A stretch of 64,000 nucleotides of DNA from Bacteroidota bacterium (lineage in GTDB: Bacteria; Bacteroidota; Bacteroidia; Flavobacteriales_D; Crocinitomicaceae): positions 62,001-126,000 of the forward strand of contig JACPUU010000007.1 in the NCBI GenBank assembly GCA_016192075.1, given 5' to 3'. Positions 8,331-17,252 of the stretch are shown in pieces (the first letter of the stretch is position 1; every line of letters begins with the position of its first letter). Below the pieces are notes generated by a model. The model saw only the letters and a program-made list of their open reading frames with translations. It was not told the DNA's origin and ran no database searches. A program made the translations under genes and the position numbers.

Positions 8331-9596
8331 ATGGCTCATCAACCTCTTCCTGATCGCGTGGTAACCGCATCCGCCATTCACGACAACCAATCAACCAACC
8401 AATTGCTGATTGTCTTTGCCAGAATTTTTGAGCGGACCGCATATTATGGTTTCACCGGCTGTATTGCAATTTACCTGCTGAACCCACCGTTTAATTGGGA
8501 CTCCCTCAAAGCGTTGGGAATTTTTAGCATCCTGGCAACCGGTATCATGATAACAAACCTTGTGGGAGGCTTGCTTGGTGACCTGGTAACCGGAAGAAAA
8601 ACGGCGGCACTGATAGGAGCAATTTGCCAGACTTCAGGAATAATTTTGCTTTGTTTTCCGTTTGATGAAAGTATCTATATCGCAGTCGGGTTGATTATAC
8701 TTGGAACCGGATTTTTTAGTCCGAATATACTTGCCTTTTTTGCGCAATGTTATCAAACCAGCCCGGCGAAAATGGATGCAGGCTTCATGTGGCTGTCAAT
8801 TGCTGCAAATGTTGGCGCATTCCTGGGTAGTTTTTTTATTGTCTGGCTTGGTTTGGAAAATTTGACTATTGCTTTTCTTATAGCCGCAGCAGCCAACCTG
8901 GGGGCAATACTATGCATCTCTTTTCTGAAAAAAATACCGTTAAACACCTCTGGAAATAACGCAGCCGAAACACCCTCCAAATTCATATTGGTTTATGCTG
9001 TTTTAGCCATTTCTACCATTTTCTGGATGTTTTACGAACTAAGTTTTTACGAATTTCAGATAAAAGCTTCGCTGATTAAAGATCAATTTAATTCTTCCAT
9101 TTTTCATGACGATAACAGTATTGCACATACGCTCAATTCATTTTTAGTGGTTGGATCCGGAATTATTTTAGCCATTATCTGGACGTTTGTGAATTCAAAT
9201 TCATTTGTCAAATTATCACTGGGTTTATTGATTACAAGTACATGCTTCATTCTTCTTGCTTTGATTCCCGGAAATAACGCCAGCAGTTATTTCACCTTTT
9301 TTATTGCCATTTCTACCTTTCTAGCCTTGGGAGAAACATCTATATCCGTTTCTGTTCAGGGAATTATCGGGCGTTATGCTCCGGCAAAATTTCTGGCTAC
9401 ACTTTTCGGTTCTGTTTCGCTAGTACATGTAATACTGAACTATGCCATTGGCATGATTATCCCCGCTGTTTTTTACGAAACAGACAGCGGTTATCTGACC
9501 TTGATCGGCTCAGCTGTAATAACATTAATACTAAGTTTAGTTATATTTATACTTTACAGGAAATTTATAAAAGGGATTCCGGGCCCTGTCAACTAA
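8331..9596 (+). CDS. POT/PTR-type peptide transporter of the major facilitator superfamily
   Basis: 421 residues with about 12 membrane helices. The first helix carries FERTAYYGFTG, matching the ExxERxxYYG-type proton/peptide motif of POT (proton-coupled oligopeptide) transporters. SPNILAFFAQCY and DAGFMWLSIAANVGAFLG resemble the family's conserved PNxxxxxxxQY and Y-x-x-NxGA motifs. It is shorter than classic POT proteins (about 480-500 residues, 14 helices), so peptide uptake is likely but not certain. It is bounded by inverted short-repeat blocks together with the next gene. Confidence 0.75.
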   Translation: MAHQPLPDRVVTASAIHDNQSTNQLLIVFARIFERTAYYGFTGCIAIYLLNPPFNWDSLKALGIFSILATGIMITNLVGGLLGDLVTGRKTAALIGAICQTSGIILLCFPFDESIYIAVGLIILGTGFFSPNILAFFAQCYQTSPAKMDAGFMWLSIAANVGAFLGSFFIVWLGLENLTIAFLIAAAANLGAILCISFLKKIPLNTSGNNAAETPSKFILVYAVLAISTIFWMFYELSFYEFQIKASLIKDQFNSSIFHDDNSIAHTLNSFLVVGSGIILAIIWTFVNSNSFVKLSLGLLITSTCFILLALIPGNNASSYFTFFIAISTFLALGETSISVSVQGIIGRYAPAKFLATLFGSVSLVHVILNYAIGMIIPAVFYETDSGYLTLIGSAVITLILSLVIFILYRKFIKGIPGPVN

Positions 9597-9625
9597 TTAC
9601 GGAAAAGCATTAATACTTAACAATT

Positions 9626-10357
9626 ATGAAAAATACACTCTTGCTCATTCTTTTCCTGGTTTCGATATCAGGCCTCTCCCAAAACGAAGTTAAATGCGGC
9701 GATGCCATCAGCGTCAGTAAAGGAACCCTGGCCGACACTTCGTCTGTGTCACCGCGTATGAAGCTGGAGTCGGTCACATCACTGGTTGTAGGTGCAACCG
9801 GTGAACTGGCCTTATTAACCGAAGACGGTAATTTCAGAATGACCTATTCCATTGGAAAAGTAAAAGTGATTGCCGTAGAAAACCAGCAACTCACATTCCA
9901 GGTAATTGAAAAATTGGGCGTCATTACCATAAACGGTGTTGAACGCAGCAATTTTAAAACCGATGCCCTGGTACAGTTTACCGAGTATAAATACGATAAA
10001 CCGGCACTGATAGAAACCAAATGGCCTTCCGGCGCAGTTAAGGAGTCAGGTTATATGCTTTGTGATCAGAAAATGGGGGAATGGAAAGAATACCATGAAA
10101 ACGGCGCGGCCAAAACCAGTTACCGGACCGACAAAAACGGCTCAATAGAGGGTGTCTACACAGAATATCATGCCAACGGTACAAAAGCCGTTCAGGGCGA
10201 ATACCGGTATGGCAAAAAAACCGGTTTGTGGACCGAATATTATGACAACGGAGAAATCAACGCACAAGGCTATTATTACGATGGAAAAAAATCAGGAAAA
10301 TGGATTGAACACGATGCCAGCGGAAAAAAAGTAAAACGGAAATATGACGCTGGTTAA
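9626..10357 (+). CDS. Secreted MORN-repeat protein (YwqK-like)
   Basis: 243 residues. A signal peptide (MKNTLLLILFLVSISGLSQ) is followed by a domain of unknown type (about 20-130) and four to five MORN-like repeats at 135-235, each with GxWxEYxxNGxxxxxGxY spacing, for example GKKTGLWTEYYDNG and GKKSGKWIEHDASG. Such repeats fold as a beta-meander and are often exported in Bacteroidota; annotations as 'YwqK antitoxin' are by repeat similarity only. It lies 29 bases after the transporter gene and may share its transcript. Confidence 0.75.
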   Translation: MKNTLLLILFLVSISGLSQNEVKCGDAISVSKGTLADTSSVSPRMKLESVTSLVVGATGELALLTEDGNFRMTYSIGKVKVIAVENQQLTFQVIEKLGVITINGVERSNFKTDALVQFTEYKYDKPALIETKWPSGAVKESGYMLCDQKMGEWKEYHENGAAKTSYRTDKNGSIEGVYTEYHANGTKAVQGEYRYGKKTGLWTEYYDNGEINAQGYYYDGKKSGKWIEHDASGKKVKRKYDAG

Positions 10358-10409
10358 TCATTATACCCGCTGAATTACTCCCGCTAATGATCCTGAAAAA
10401 AAAAGGGAA

Positions 10410-10485
10410 TACGCAGATTTCGATTACACTAAAAAAATCTGCGCATATCAGCGAAATAAATCAGCGTTAATCAGCGGGAGAGAAA
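10410..10485. repeat. Small interspersed repeat block (TCTGCG/ATCAGCG units)
   Basis: Holds ACGCAGATTTCGATT, AATCTGCGCATATCAGCG and AATCAGCGTTAATCAGCGGG. These are reverse-complement versions of units at 7950-8190, so the transporter and MORN genes are bracketed by inverted copies. Nothing else is visible in the 290-base gap up to the beta-lactamase gene except another CCCGCAGATTG fragment near 10566. Confidence 0.6.
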
Positions 10486-10645
10486 AACAAAATTCCTTAT
10501 GGTAGAGAAGATTATTTTCACGCTACAGTTTGAATGAAATACCCCCACGAATGCAGGAATTTTTTCCCGCAGATTGTTGCACCGGTTTACCTGAACACGT
10601 ACGAAGCAATTAAATTCGATCAGTAAATGCAACCAACTGATTTTT

Positions 10646-11383
10646 ATGAAACACTTTTTTGCAGGATTTTTTTGGATGTTTAGTTGGTGGGCGGTTCATG
10701 CCCAATCCAACCCCATTTCAATTTCTCAACTGACTGAAAAAGCTTTCGTTTACACAACTTTCAACGAGTTTAACGGTACACTTTTTCCATCCAACAGCAT
10801 GTATGTGGTAACAAGCGCAGGCATTGTGCTGCTTGATACGCCCTGGGATACAACCCAGTTTCAACCACTCCTGGACAGCCTTGAAAACCGGCATCACCTA
10901 CCTGTTTTACTCTGCATTTCCACCCATTTTCATGCTGACCGTACTGCCGGGCTCGAATATTTTGCCGCTAAAGGAATTGCTACCTGGTCATCTGCCTTAA
11001 CCTATAAACTTTGTGTAGCAAACAATGAAAAAAAAGCGGAACATGTTTTTGTGAACGATACCACTTTCAGTATTGGTGAATTTACCTTTGAAACCTTTTA
11101 CCCGGGTGAAGGACATGCCCCGGACAATATCGTGATCTGGATTCCTGAATTGCAATTGCTTTACGGCGGTTGTTTTGTTAAGAGTACAGCTGTAAACGAT
11201 CTTGGAAATCTTTCACACGCTAACCCGGCGCAATGGGCCATAAGTGTTCAAAAGGTAATGACTGAATATCCTGATCCGGCATTTGTCATTCCGGGACACT
11301 ACGGCTGGTCGAAAAAAGATGCGCTGAAACACACATTGAAACTGATCAAAAAACAACAAAATCTTAGTCTTCATGGTCTCTGA
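10646..11383 (+). CDS. Subclass B1 metallo-beta-lactamase
   Basis: 245 residues. A signal peptide (cleavage probably after VHAQ, residue 20) directs it to the periplasm. All B1 active-site positions are present: H94-F-H96-A-D98 (HFHADR), H157 in GEGHAPDN, C176 in GGCFVKS, Lys179, Asn188 in LGN and H218 in PGHYGW, equivalent to standard His116, His118, Asp120, His196, Cys221, Lys224, Asn233 and His263. These bind two zinc ions and hydrolyse penicillins, cephalosporins and carbapenems in characterised relatives. The sequence resembles chromosomal Flavobacteriia B1 enzymes (BlaB/IND/MUS group) from memory. The product range is inferred. The downstream YjbR-like gene overlaps its end by 11 bases. 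Confidence 0.9.
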   Translation: MKHFFAGFFWMFSWWAVHAQSNPISISQLTEKAFVYTTFNEFNGTLFPSNSMYVVTSAGIVLLDTPWDTTQFQPLLDSLENRHHLPVLLCISTHFHADRTAGLEYFAAKGIATWSSALTYKLCVANNEKKAEHVFVNDTTFSIGEFTFETFYPGEGHAPDNIVIWIPELQLLYGGCFVKSTAVNDLGNLSHANPAQWAISVQKVMTEYPDPAFVIPGHYGWSKKDALKHTLKLIKKQQNLSLHGL

Positions 11384-11693
11384 AAAAACGTTGAAAAAAA
11401 TTGCATTGGCGTTTGATGGTACTTCAGAAGAACCGCATTTTGAGAAAACATCATTCCGCGTTAAAACGAAAATTTTTGCGTCGTATGATTCAAAAACAAA
11501 ACTGGTTTGCGTAAAGCTGAATGCAGCAGATCAGGCCAGCTTCTGTTCGTTTGACCGAACGGTTATTTACCCGGTTCCAAACAAATGGGGGCAGCAGGGA
11601 TGGACCAATATCAACCTTGAAAAAGTGCTGGAAGAAACCCTGACGGACGCTTTGCAAACAGCCTATCAGACCGTAACCGGAAAGCGGAACTAA
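11373..11693 (+). CDS. MmcQ/YjbR-family protein
   Basis: 106 residues. It has the YjbR-like pattern: a helical N-terminus, then EPHFEKTSFRVKTKIFASYD, a KLVCVKLNAADQA strand-turn, and YPVPNKWGQQGWTNINL near the end. The family has a double-wing DNA-binding-like fold with no agreed function. It overlaps the beta-lactamase gene by 11 bases, so the two are translationally linked. Whether it has anything to do with resistance is unknown. Confidence 0.85.
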   Translation: MVSEKTLKKIALAFDGTSEEPHFEKTSFRVKTKIFASYDSKTKLVCVKLNAADQASFCSFDRTVIYPVPNKWGQQGWTNINLEKVLEETLTDALQTAYQTVTGKRN

Positions 11694-11814
11694 CCCCACC
11701 CGCCCAAGCCCTTCTGTTTTCAGGTCTTTATCGATTAACGCCAGCCTTTTCATGCCGATTGGGTTGTTTATACCGGCAAGTTTTAGTACCTTAGAACTCT
11801 CAATTCTCAAAACC

Positions 11815-14800
11815 ATGAAAATTACCATTGGGCTTCTTATGCCCTTTCTGTTGGCGGGTACCGTTGCAACCAGCCAGATTCTGATCAACGAAGGATGCAA
11901 TAAAAACTATTCCATTCTGGCAGATGAAGACGGAGATTATGAAGACTGGATTGAACTTTACAACGCGGGTTCAACAACCATTGATCTGAATGGCTACTAT
12001 CTGACTGATAACCTGTCTAACCCTACTAAATGGGTACTGCCCACTTTGAATATGGCACCGGGTGATTTTGAAATCATCTATTGCAGCAGCAAAGACCGGT
12101 ATGCCAGTCCCGGCTTTACAACCGTAATCAACACCGGAACGTTCACACCAACCACCGGCTGGAATACGCATAATTTTACCACTCCCTTTTTCTGGGACGG
12201 GGTTTCAAATGTGGTCATTGACATTTGTTCATACAGCAATACCGGGTACATTACCAACTCGGTTTTCAACCAGACTTCTACGGCGTACAATTCAACAACT
12301 TTTGCTTACAATGACGGCAGCCCGGCATCTTGCTCTGCCGTAAGCGGAACAACGGTTCAGCAACGACCGAATGTGCGGCTAAACGGTATGCAGATAGGTA
12401 ACGGTACCATTCAAAATTCACCCTATGATTATCCGGCACCTTATGGAAACTGGTATTGGAGTTCGCGCACACAAATGCTTATTACTGCAGCCGAACTTAC
12501 CGCTGCCGGACTGTCAGCCGGAAATATTACTTCGCTCGCTTTTGATGTTGCATGGACAGATCCTGTGGTATATGATTACATTGAAGTGAACATGAAAGCA
12601 GTAACAGAAAATGCCATGTCTGCAACGTTTTTTCCAAACAGCGGAAACCTGAACCACACCAATTTCAACATTGATGGTGACGGTGAAACCGTTTACCTGG
12701 TAACACCTGCCATGTCTGTTATGAGCAGCCTCGATGTTCATACCGCAGGATGGGATGACAGTTACGGCTGTTTTCCAAATGGCTCAGTAACAAAAAAAAT
12801 ATTTAATATTCCAACACCCGATGCGTCAAACAACGCTTCCGCTACATACGACGGATACCTGAATCCACCTGTTTTTTCAACCGCTTCAGGTTTCTTTTCA
12901 GCACCGTTTAATGTGACCATTTCAAATCCAAATGCACTTCCATCAACTGTACGTTATACACTTGACGGAAGTGACCCTACCACCTCTTCTACCATTTACT
13001 CAGGTGGTTCTATACCCGTTACTGCAACCACTGTTTTACGCGCCAAAGCTTTTGACAGTGACAGTTTACCCAGTGCAACAACCACAGCAACGTATTATTA
13101 CGGCGTTAATCACATTACGCCCATCATATCTGTGACTACCGATAATGCCAACCTTTTTGGCGGAACCGGGATGTTTGATAACTGGTGGAACGACTGGTTA
13201 AAACCCGCTCACGTAGAATACTTTGACTCCATGCCATCACACCCGCTGGTGTTTTCACAAAATACCGGAATTATGGTGGACGGCGGTGCCGGAGGAAGCC
13301 GCTCACAACCTCAGCACTCGTTCAGAGTTGAGTGGGCCAATGGCGTTTTAGGCGGTGACCCTATTGTACATCCCATTATTCCTGACCGTGAGGGAAGAAC
13401 CGAATACAACACCTTTTACCTGCGCAACGGAAGTAACCAGTATCTGAACTTACCTTACAAAGATGCATCCCAGGTAAAAATGATGTGCCAGGAAACCAAT
13501 ACCTATTACTCAACCTGGAGACCGGTTTCTGTGTACATCAACGGAGACTATTTCGGATTGTATGAACTGCGTGAAAAATATGATCCGCAGATGTTTGAAT
13601 TCCAGGACGGCGCTACCCCTTCTACCATTGAAATGGTTGGCCTGAGTTACTGGTACGGCCTGGTATTGCATGCCACCGAAGGAAATGTAGACAATTTCTG
13701 GAACTCGTATAACTCGTTCCTGGCTATTGATCCGGCTTCTCCAACGTTCTGGGATGAAGCAGATGTTCACTTTGACATGGAGTATTATACCGACTATATT
13801 ATCAGCGAATCGTGGATGGGAAATGTCGATTGGCCTACCAACAATATTAAAATTTACCGGTCAGATTCGACTGATTATGCCTGGCGGTTCTGTACCATCG
13901 ATCTTGAACTTTCACTCCAGCCAAACGGGTGGACTGATTGTTACTACGACATGATTAATTACATGATGGGACAATCACCTTCTGTGCCTTACATCAATAT
14001 CTGGCTGCAGGGCATTCAGAATGACCAGTTCAGAAATTACTTCATCAACCGGTATGCTGATGTGATGAATACCGCTTACCTGCCTGACAAACTATTGGCG
14101 GTGGAGCAAGGTATTTTTGACCAGGTTTACATTGAAATGCAATATGAATATCAGAAATGGGGTGATCCATGGAACATTCCCGGACAAATGACTGATTTCT
14201 ATAACCGGCATTTACAATTCCAGGACGAACTGGCCTGCAGAGGCCAGCAGGTACGTGATGATATTCAAAACGGGTTTTCACTGCCACAGCAGGTTGATGT
14301 AACACTGGATGTTGTACCGGCCGGTGCGGGCAAAATCAAAATCAGCACCATTACGCCGGAAACGTATCCGTGGAACGGAATTTATTTTGACGGTGTTCCA
14401 TTACAGGTTGAAGCCATTCACAACCCGGGTTGGTTATTTGACCATTGGGGAACTGAACCGCTCATCACCAATTCACTGAATGACACCTTCCTGGATACGT
14501 TGACAAACAGTACCGCCAATTTCACCGCTTATTTTGTAGAAGATCTGAGTGCACTGAACGGAACCGATCATAGCGATTTTATGGTTTATCCATCACCGGC
14601 TCAAACTGAAATTAACCTGGTATCACGTTCAGGTTCTGCTTTCGGAAATTCGCTTTATGAAATTGTCGATATGAACGGGAATATTGTTTCACAAGGCATC
14701 CTGGATTCGGGCGCTGACCGGCAGCTAATTGCCGTAGACCAACTCACCGATGGTATTTATTTTGTGCGCCTGATCAGTGACAACCAACTGGTGAATCTAC

Positions 14801-14817
14801 GATTCGTGAAGAATTAA
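11815..14817 (+). CDS. Secreted CotH-kinase family protein with lamin-tail domain and type IX sorting domain
   Basis: 1000 residues from the ATG at 11815, which gives a clean signal peptide (MKITIGLLMPFLLAGTVATS). Domains in order: a lamin-tail domain (about 22-100, with DYEDWIELYNAG and INLNGYYLTDN-like pattern), a region with a SUN/galactose-binding-like fold of unknown type (110-330), a chitobiase C-terminal-like domain (about 350-420, YTLDGSDPTTSSTIYSG), a CotH spore-coat kinase-like domain (about 440-800, with YLRNGSNQYLNLPYKD, SVYINGDYFGLYELREKYD, and CTIDLELSL), and a C-terminal Por sorting domain (FMVYPSPAQTEINL ... GIYFVRLISDNQ). It is exported by the type IX system and probably attached to the surface. 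Ligand or substrate unknown. Confidence 0.85.
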   Translation: MKITIGLLMPFLLAGTVATSQILINEGCNKNYSILADEDGDYEDWIELYNAGSTTIDLNGYYLTDNLSNPTKWVLPTLNMAPGDFEIIYCSSKDRYASPGFTTVINTGTFTPTTGWNTHNFTTPFFWDGVSNVVIDICSYSNTGYITNSVFNQTSTAYNSTTFAYNDGSPASCSAVSGTTVQQRPNVRLNGMQIGNGTIQNSPYDYPAPYGNWYWSSRTQMLITAAELTAAGLSAGNITSLAFDVAWTDPVVYDYIEVNMKAVTENAMSATFFPNSGNLNHTNFNIDGDGETVYLVTPAMSVMSSLDVHTAGWDDSYGCFPNGSVTKKIFNIPTPDASNNASATYDGYLNPPVFSTASGFFSAPFNVTISNPNALPSTVRYTLDGSDPTTSSTIYSGGSIPVTATTVLRAKAFDSDSLPSATTTATYYYGVNHITPIISVTTDNANLFGGTGMFDNWWNDWLKPAHVEYFDSMPSHPLVFSQNTGIMVDGGAGGSRSQPQHSFRVEWANGVLGGDPIVHPIIPDREGRTEYNTFYLRNGSNQYLNLPYKDASQVKMMCQETNTYYSTWRPVSVYINGDYFGLYELREKYDPQMFEFQDGATPSTIEMVGLSYWYGLVLHATEGNVDNFWNSYNSFLAIDPASPTFWDEADVHFDMEYYTDYIISESWMGNVDWPTNNIKIYRSDSTDYAWRFCTIDLELSLQPNGWTDCYYDMINYMMGQSPSVPYINIWLQGIQNDQFRNYFINRYADVMNTAYLPDKLLAVEQGIFDQVYIEMQYEYQKWGDPWNIPGQMTDFYNRHLQFQDELACRGQQVRDDIQNGFSLPQQVDVTLDVVPAGAGKIKISTITPETYPWNGIYFDGVPLQVEAIHNPGWLFDHWGTEPLITNSLNDTFLDTLTNSTANFTAYFVEDLSALNGTDHSDFMVYPSPAQTEINLVSRSGSAFGNSLYEIVDMNGNIVSQGILDSGADRQLIAVDQLTDGIYFVRLISDNQLVNLRFVKN

Positions 14818-14963
14818 TTTCTATCCGGAACTTACCTCCCACTCAATCGGATGAGCCGGTTGTATGCGATTTCATTGCTAAACAGAGGTCTCTCAAAACC
14901 TGTCTGATGATTTGGAAATAGATGCCAGGCGTTTGGTAAAATATTAGCCTTTTTTCTCAAAAT

Positions 14964-14986
14964 AAAGTTCTTATTTAGAGAACTTT
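14964..14986. promoter_or_regulatory. Operator-like palindrome upstream of higBA copy 1
   Basis: Perfect 8-base inverted repeat AAAGTTCT-N7-AGAACTTT between where the -33 region would lie and the -7 element at 14990-14997. It is the expected position for autorepression by the HigA antitoxin. Confidence 0.55.
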
Positions 14987-14989
14987 TAC

Positions 14990-14997
14990 TATCTTTG
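14990..14997 (+). promoter_or_regulatory. -7 promoter element TATCTTTG of higBA copy 1
   Basis: Exact TAnnTTTG match four bases before the toxin ATG, implying a leaderless toxin transcript. Confidence 0.55.
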
Positions 14998-15001
14998 TTT
15001 A

Positions 15002-15298
15002 ATGAAGCGCATAATTGCACGAAGTACTTTAAGAGAATTTTGGGAAAAGTATAAGGACTCTGAGGACTATCTGAAAACTTGGTATCAAACAGCCAGGTCT
15101 GCAAATTGGAAGTCACCTAAAGACATTAAGAAGACTTATGCAAATGCGAGTATTTTGAACGACAACAGGGTTGTTTTTAATATTAAAGGAAATCACTATC
15201 GACTAATTGTCAAGTTCAATTACGAAAGGCAATGGGCTTTCATCCGGTTCATTGGAACTCATTCTGATTACGATCGAATTGATGCAGAAAAGATTTAA
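15002..15298 (+). CDS. higB: HigB-family toxin (copy 1)
   Basis: 98 residues, RelE/HigB fold mRNA interferase that cuts translated mRNA at the ribosome in characterised members. It has the family's LREFWEKY N-terminal helix, WKSPKDIKKTY, a VVFNIKGNHYRLIVKFNY strand pair and FIRFIGTHSDYDRID at the C-terminus. The toxin gene comes before the antitoxin, as is usual for higBA. A very similar toxin is encoded at 57344. Confidence 0.88.
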   Translation: MKRIIARSTLREFWEKYKDSEDYLKTWYQTARSANWKSPKDIKKTYANASILNDNRVVFNIKGNHYRLIVKFNYERQWAFIRFIGTHSDYDRIDAEKI

Positions 15299-15308
15299 AA
15301 AAGACATT

Positions 15309-15677
15309 ATGAATATTAAACCTATTAAAAACAAAAAAGATTACCAGAACGCACTAAAGCGACTTGAAGTTATTTTTGATGCTCCTCCAAATTCAGCAAA
15401 AGGTGATGAAGCTGAAATTCTTTCATTGTTGATCGAAAATTATGAAAATCAACATTATCAAATCGATGCACCTGATCCGATTGTTGCCATCAAAATCAGA
15501 ATGGAAGAGATGAATATGAAACAAAAAGACCTGATTGGAATTCTTGGAGGAAAAAGTCGGGTTTCAGAAATTTTAAACCGCAAGAAAAGACTTACTGTTG
15601 ATATGATTCGAACACTCGAAAAACACTTACAGTTATCTGCTTCAATCCTTGTTGGAAATTATAACTTACAGAAGTAA
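15309..15677 (+). CDS. higA: HigA-family antitoxin (copy 1)
   Basis: 122 residues from the ATG at 15309, 11 bases after the toxin stop; the longer frame overlapping the toxin is not favoured. The N-terminus NIKPIKNKKDYQNALKRLE and EAEILSLLIENYENQHY match the HigA N-terminal segment, and residues about 60-115 form a helix-turn-helix (MNMKQKDLIGILGGKSRVSE) that would bind the palindrome at 14964-14986. It neutralises HigB and represses the operon. Confidence 0.88.
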   Translation: MNIKPIKNKKDYQNALKRLEVIFDAPPNSAKGDEAEILSLLIENYENQHYQIDAPDPIVAIKIRMEEMNMKQKDLIGILGGKSRVSEILNRKKRLTVDMIRTLEKHLQLSASILVGNYNLQK

Positions 15678-15814
15678 TAAGCAATAGCTGACATTAAATA
15701 GCCATAGATAATAGACACCCATTACATCGTGCCAACGGCCATTGGCTACTGAAGGTCTATGACATTCCAGCATTGCAACGGTTACTTTTCTCGTAAATAA
15801 ACATACACCATTAT

Positions 15815-17059
15815 ATGCGAAAAGTATTTTCCGTTTTTTCATGCCTGATGGTGTATACCGGTTTATCTCTTGGACAGGGCAAACTCCAACACAGTGTTTA
15901 CTTTGATACAGATCAATCAGTTTTAAGGGCTGACCAGGCCCGGTTATTGAACGCCTGGTTAGATTCAGTGCTGATCAATAACATTCATTCTGTTGAGATC
16001 ACCGGCCATACGGACAGTGATGCGGATAGTTTGTATAACATCAGGCTATCAGATAATCGTTGTAAAACCGTTACGAATCAATTACTCGCGAAAGGTTTCT
16101 CACCGGATTTATTGCACGTGTCTTACCACGGTGAAAATTACCCCATTGCGGCAAACAACAACTCATCGGGAAAGCAGCAAAACAGACGGGTAGATATTGT
16201 TATTCACTATAAAGCAATCCTGGTCAGCACTGAAATCGAACCTGTTGTAATTGATACGTGTGAAGGTATCGACACCACCCTTATTTTTGAAGATGGTACC
16301 CGAATGGTATTCAATAAATGCGAATATTCCGAACTGAAAGAATGCCTGGAGATCAAATTGTGGAATGATATCCGGGAGGCTCAAAGAGATGGAGTTTCAA
16401 TGCGGGATGACGACGGAAATCAATTGGTGAGCAATGGCATGTTCAGTATTACGCTAAAGTCAAAATGCAAAAACATTGAATGTTTCAAAAACAAAGTAAA
16501 GGTTCTGATACCACTAAATCCAATTAATTATTGCGACTACTGCATGAATAACCAACGGCTTTACATCATGAATTCCGCAGGTCAGTGGGTGTTGGATGAA
16601 TCCCGGGTTCTTGAAATTGTTGAAATAGATAGCGTTAAATACATCCAGGTGGAGGTGCAATGTCCGGGTAAGGTAAATTTTGATTGTAAACTTCCGGAGG
16701 GCGTAAAACTCAAATTCAAAGTTCCCGACGATTACGTCATTCAATCATTGCAACTGGTCAATGTATGTCCACGGGCAATCATTAGTTTCAATGATAAGAG
16801 GAAACCAGATTCAAGAGTTGCAAATGTTCCTTGTTGGGATAATTGGTTAGTCTATACAACTATTTTAACACCTGCAGGAGATACAATTGTCATAGACGGT
16901 GTTCCGCTGGAAAAAGCCGGAAATAACAAGATTATTTGCTCAAAATGTGCGAAAGATAAATCTGTTAAATCGGAAAGGGTACTGGGTATTTTCCCAAGCG
17001 GAAAAAGGGCGCATTACCGAAAGTACAAACTGAGTAAAAAGTACTTGTCAGCTCTTTAG
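15815..17059 (+). CDS. OmpA-domain protein with Cys-rich C-terminal region
   Basis: 414 residues. A signal peptide (to about residue 20, LSLGQ) is followed by an OmpA-like peptidoglycan-binding domain at 25-135 (VYFDTDQSVLRADQARLL, VEITGHTDSDADSLYNIRLS, QQNRRVDIVIHY). Residues 140-414 hold more than a dozen cysteines, several in pairs such as CDYC, KCKNIEC and CSKC, and no family I recognise. OmpA domains usually sit at the C-terminus; here the domain is N-terminal. It is probably a periplasmic or outer-membrane-associated protein. The 190 bases after it hold only a weak GGGGA/TCCCC hairpin. Confidence 0.75.
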   Translation: MRKVFSVFSCLMVYTGLSLGQGKLQHSVYFDTDQSVLRADQARLLNAWLDSVLINNIHSVEITGHTDSDADSLYNIRLSDNRCKTVTNQLLAKGFSPDLLHVSYHGENYPIAANNNSSGKQQNRRVDIVIHYKAILVSTEIEPVVIDTCEGIDTTLIFEDGTRMVFNKCEYSELKECLEIKLWNDIREAQRDGVSMRDDDGNQLVSNGMFSITLKSKCKNIECFKNKVKVLIPLNPINYCDYCMNNQRLYIMNSAGQWVLDESRVLEIVEIDSVKYIQVEVQCPGKVNFDCKLPEGVKLKFKVPDDYVIQSLQLVNVCPRAIISFNDKRKPDSRVANVPCWDNWLVYTTILTPAGDTIVIDGVPLEKAGNNKIICSKCAKDKSVKSERVLGIFPSGKRAHYRKYKLSKKYLSAL

Positions 17060-17252
17060 TTTGTCTGATAATTCGCGTAGCTGATAATTCTAAATCTCAG
17101 TAAAAGCCAACACTTGCGAGGTGTTATTTAAAAAAAGTAGACGTAGTCAGGAACTACCAGTCAGGGATACTTGATATAACGTTTTGCCGGAGCAATGACC
17201 GGGGAAAACTCCCCCTCTAACACCATTTTATAAAAAATCCTATATTCGTGTT

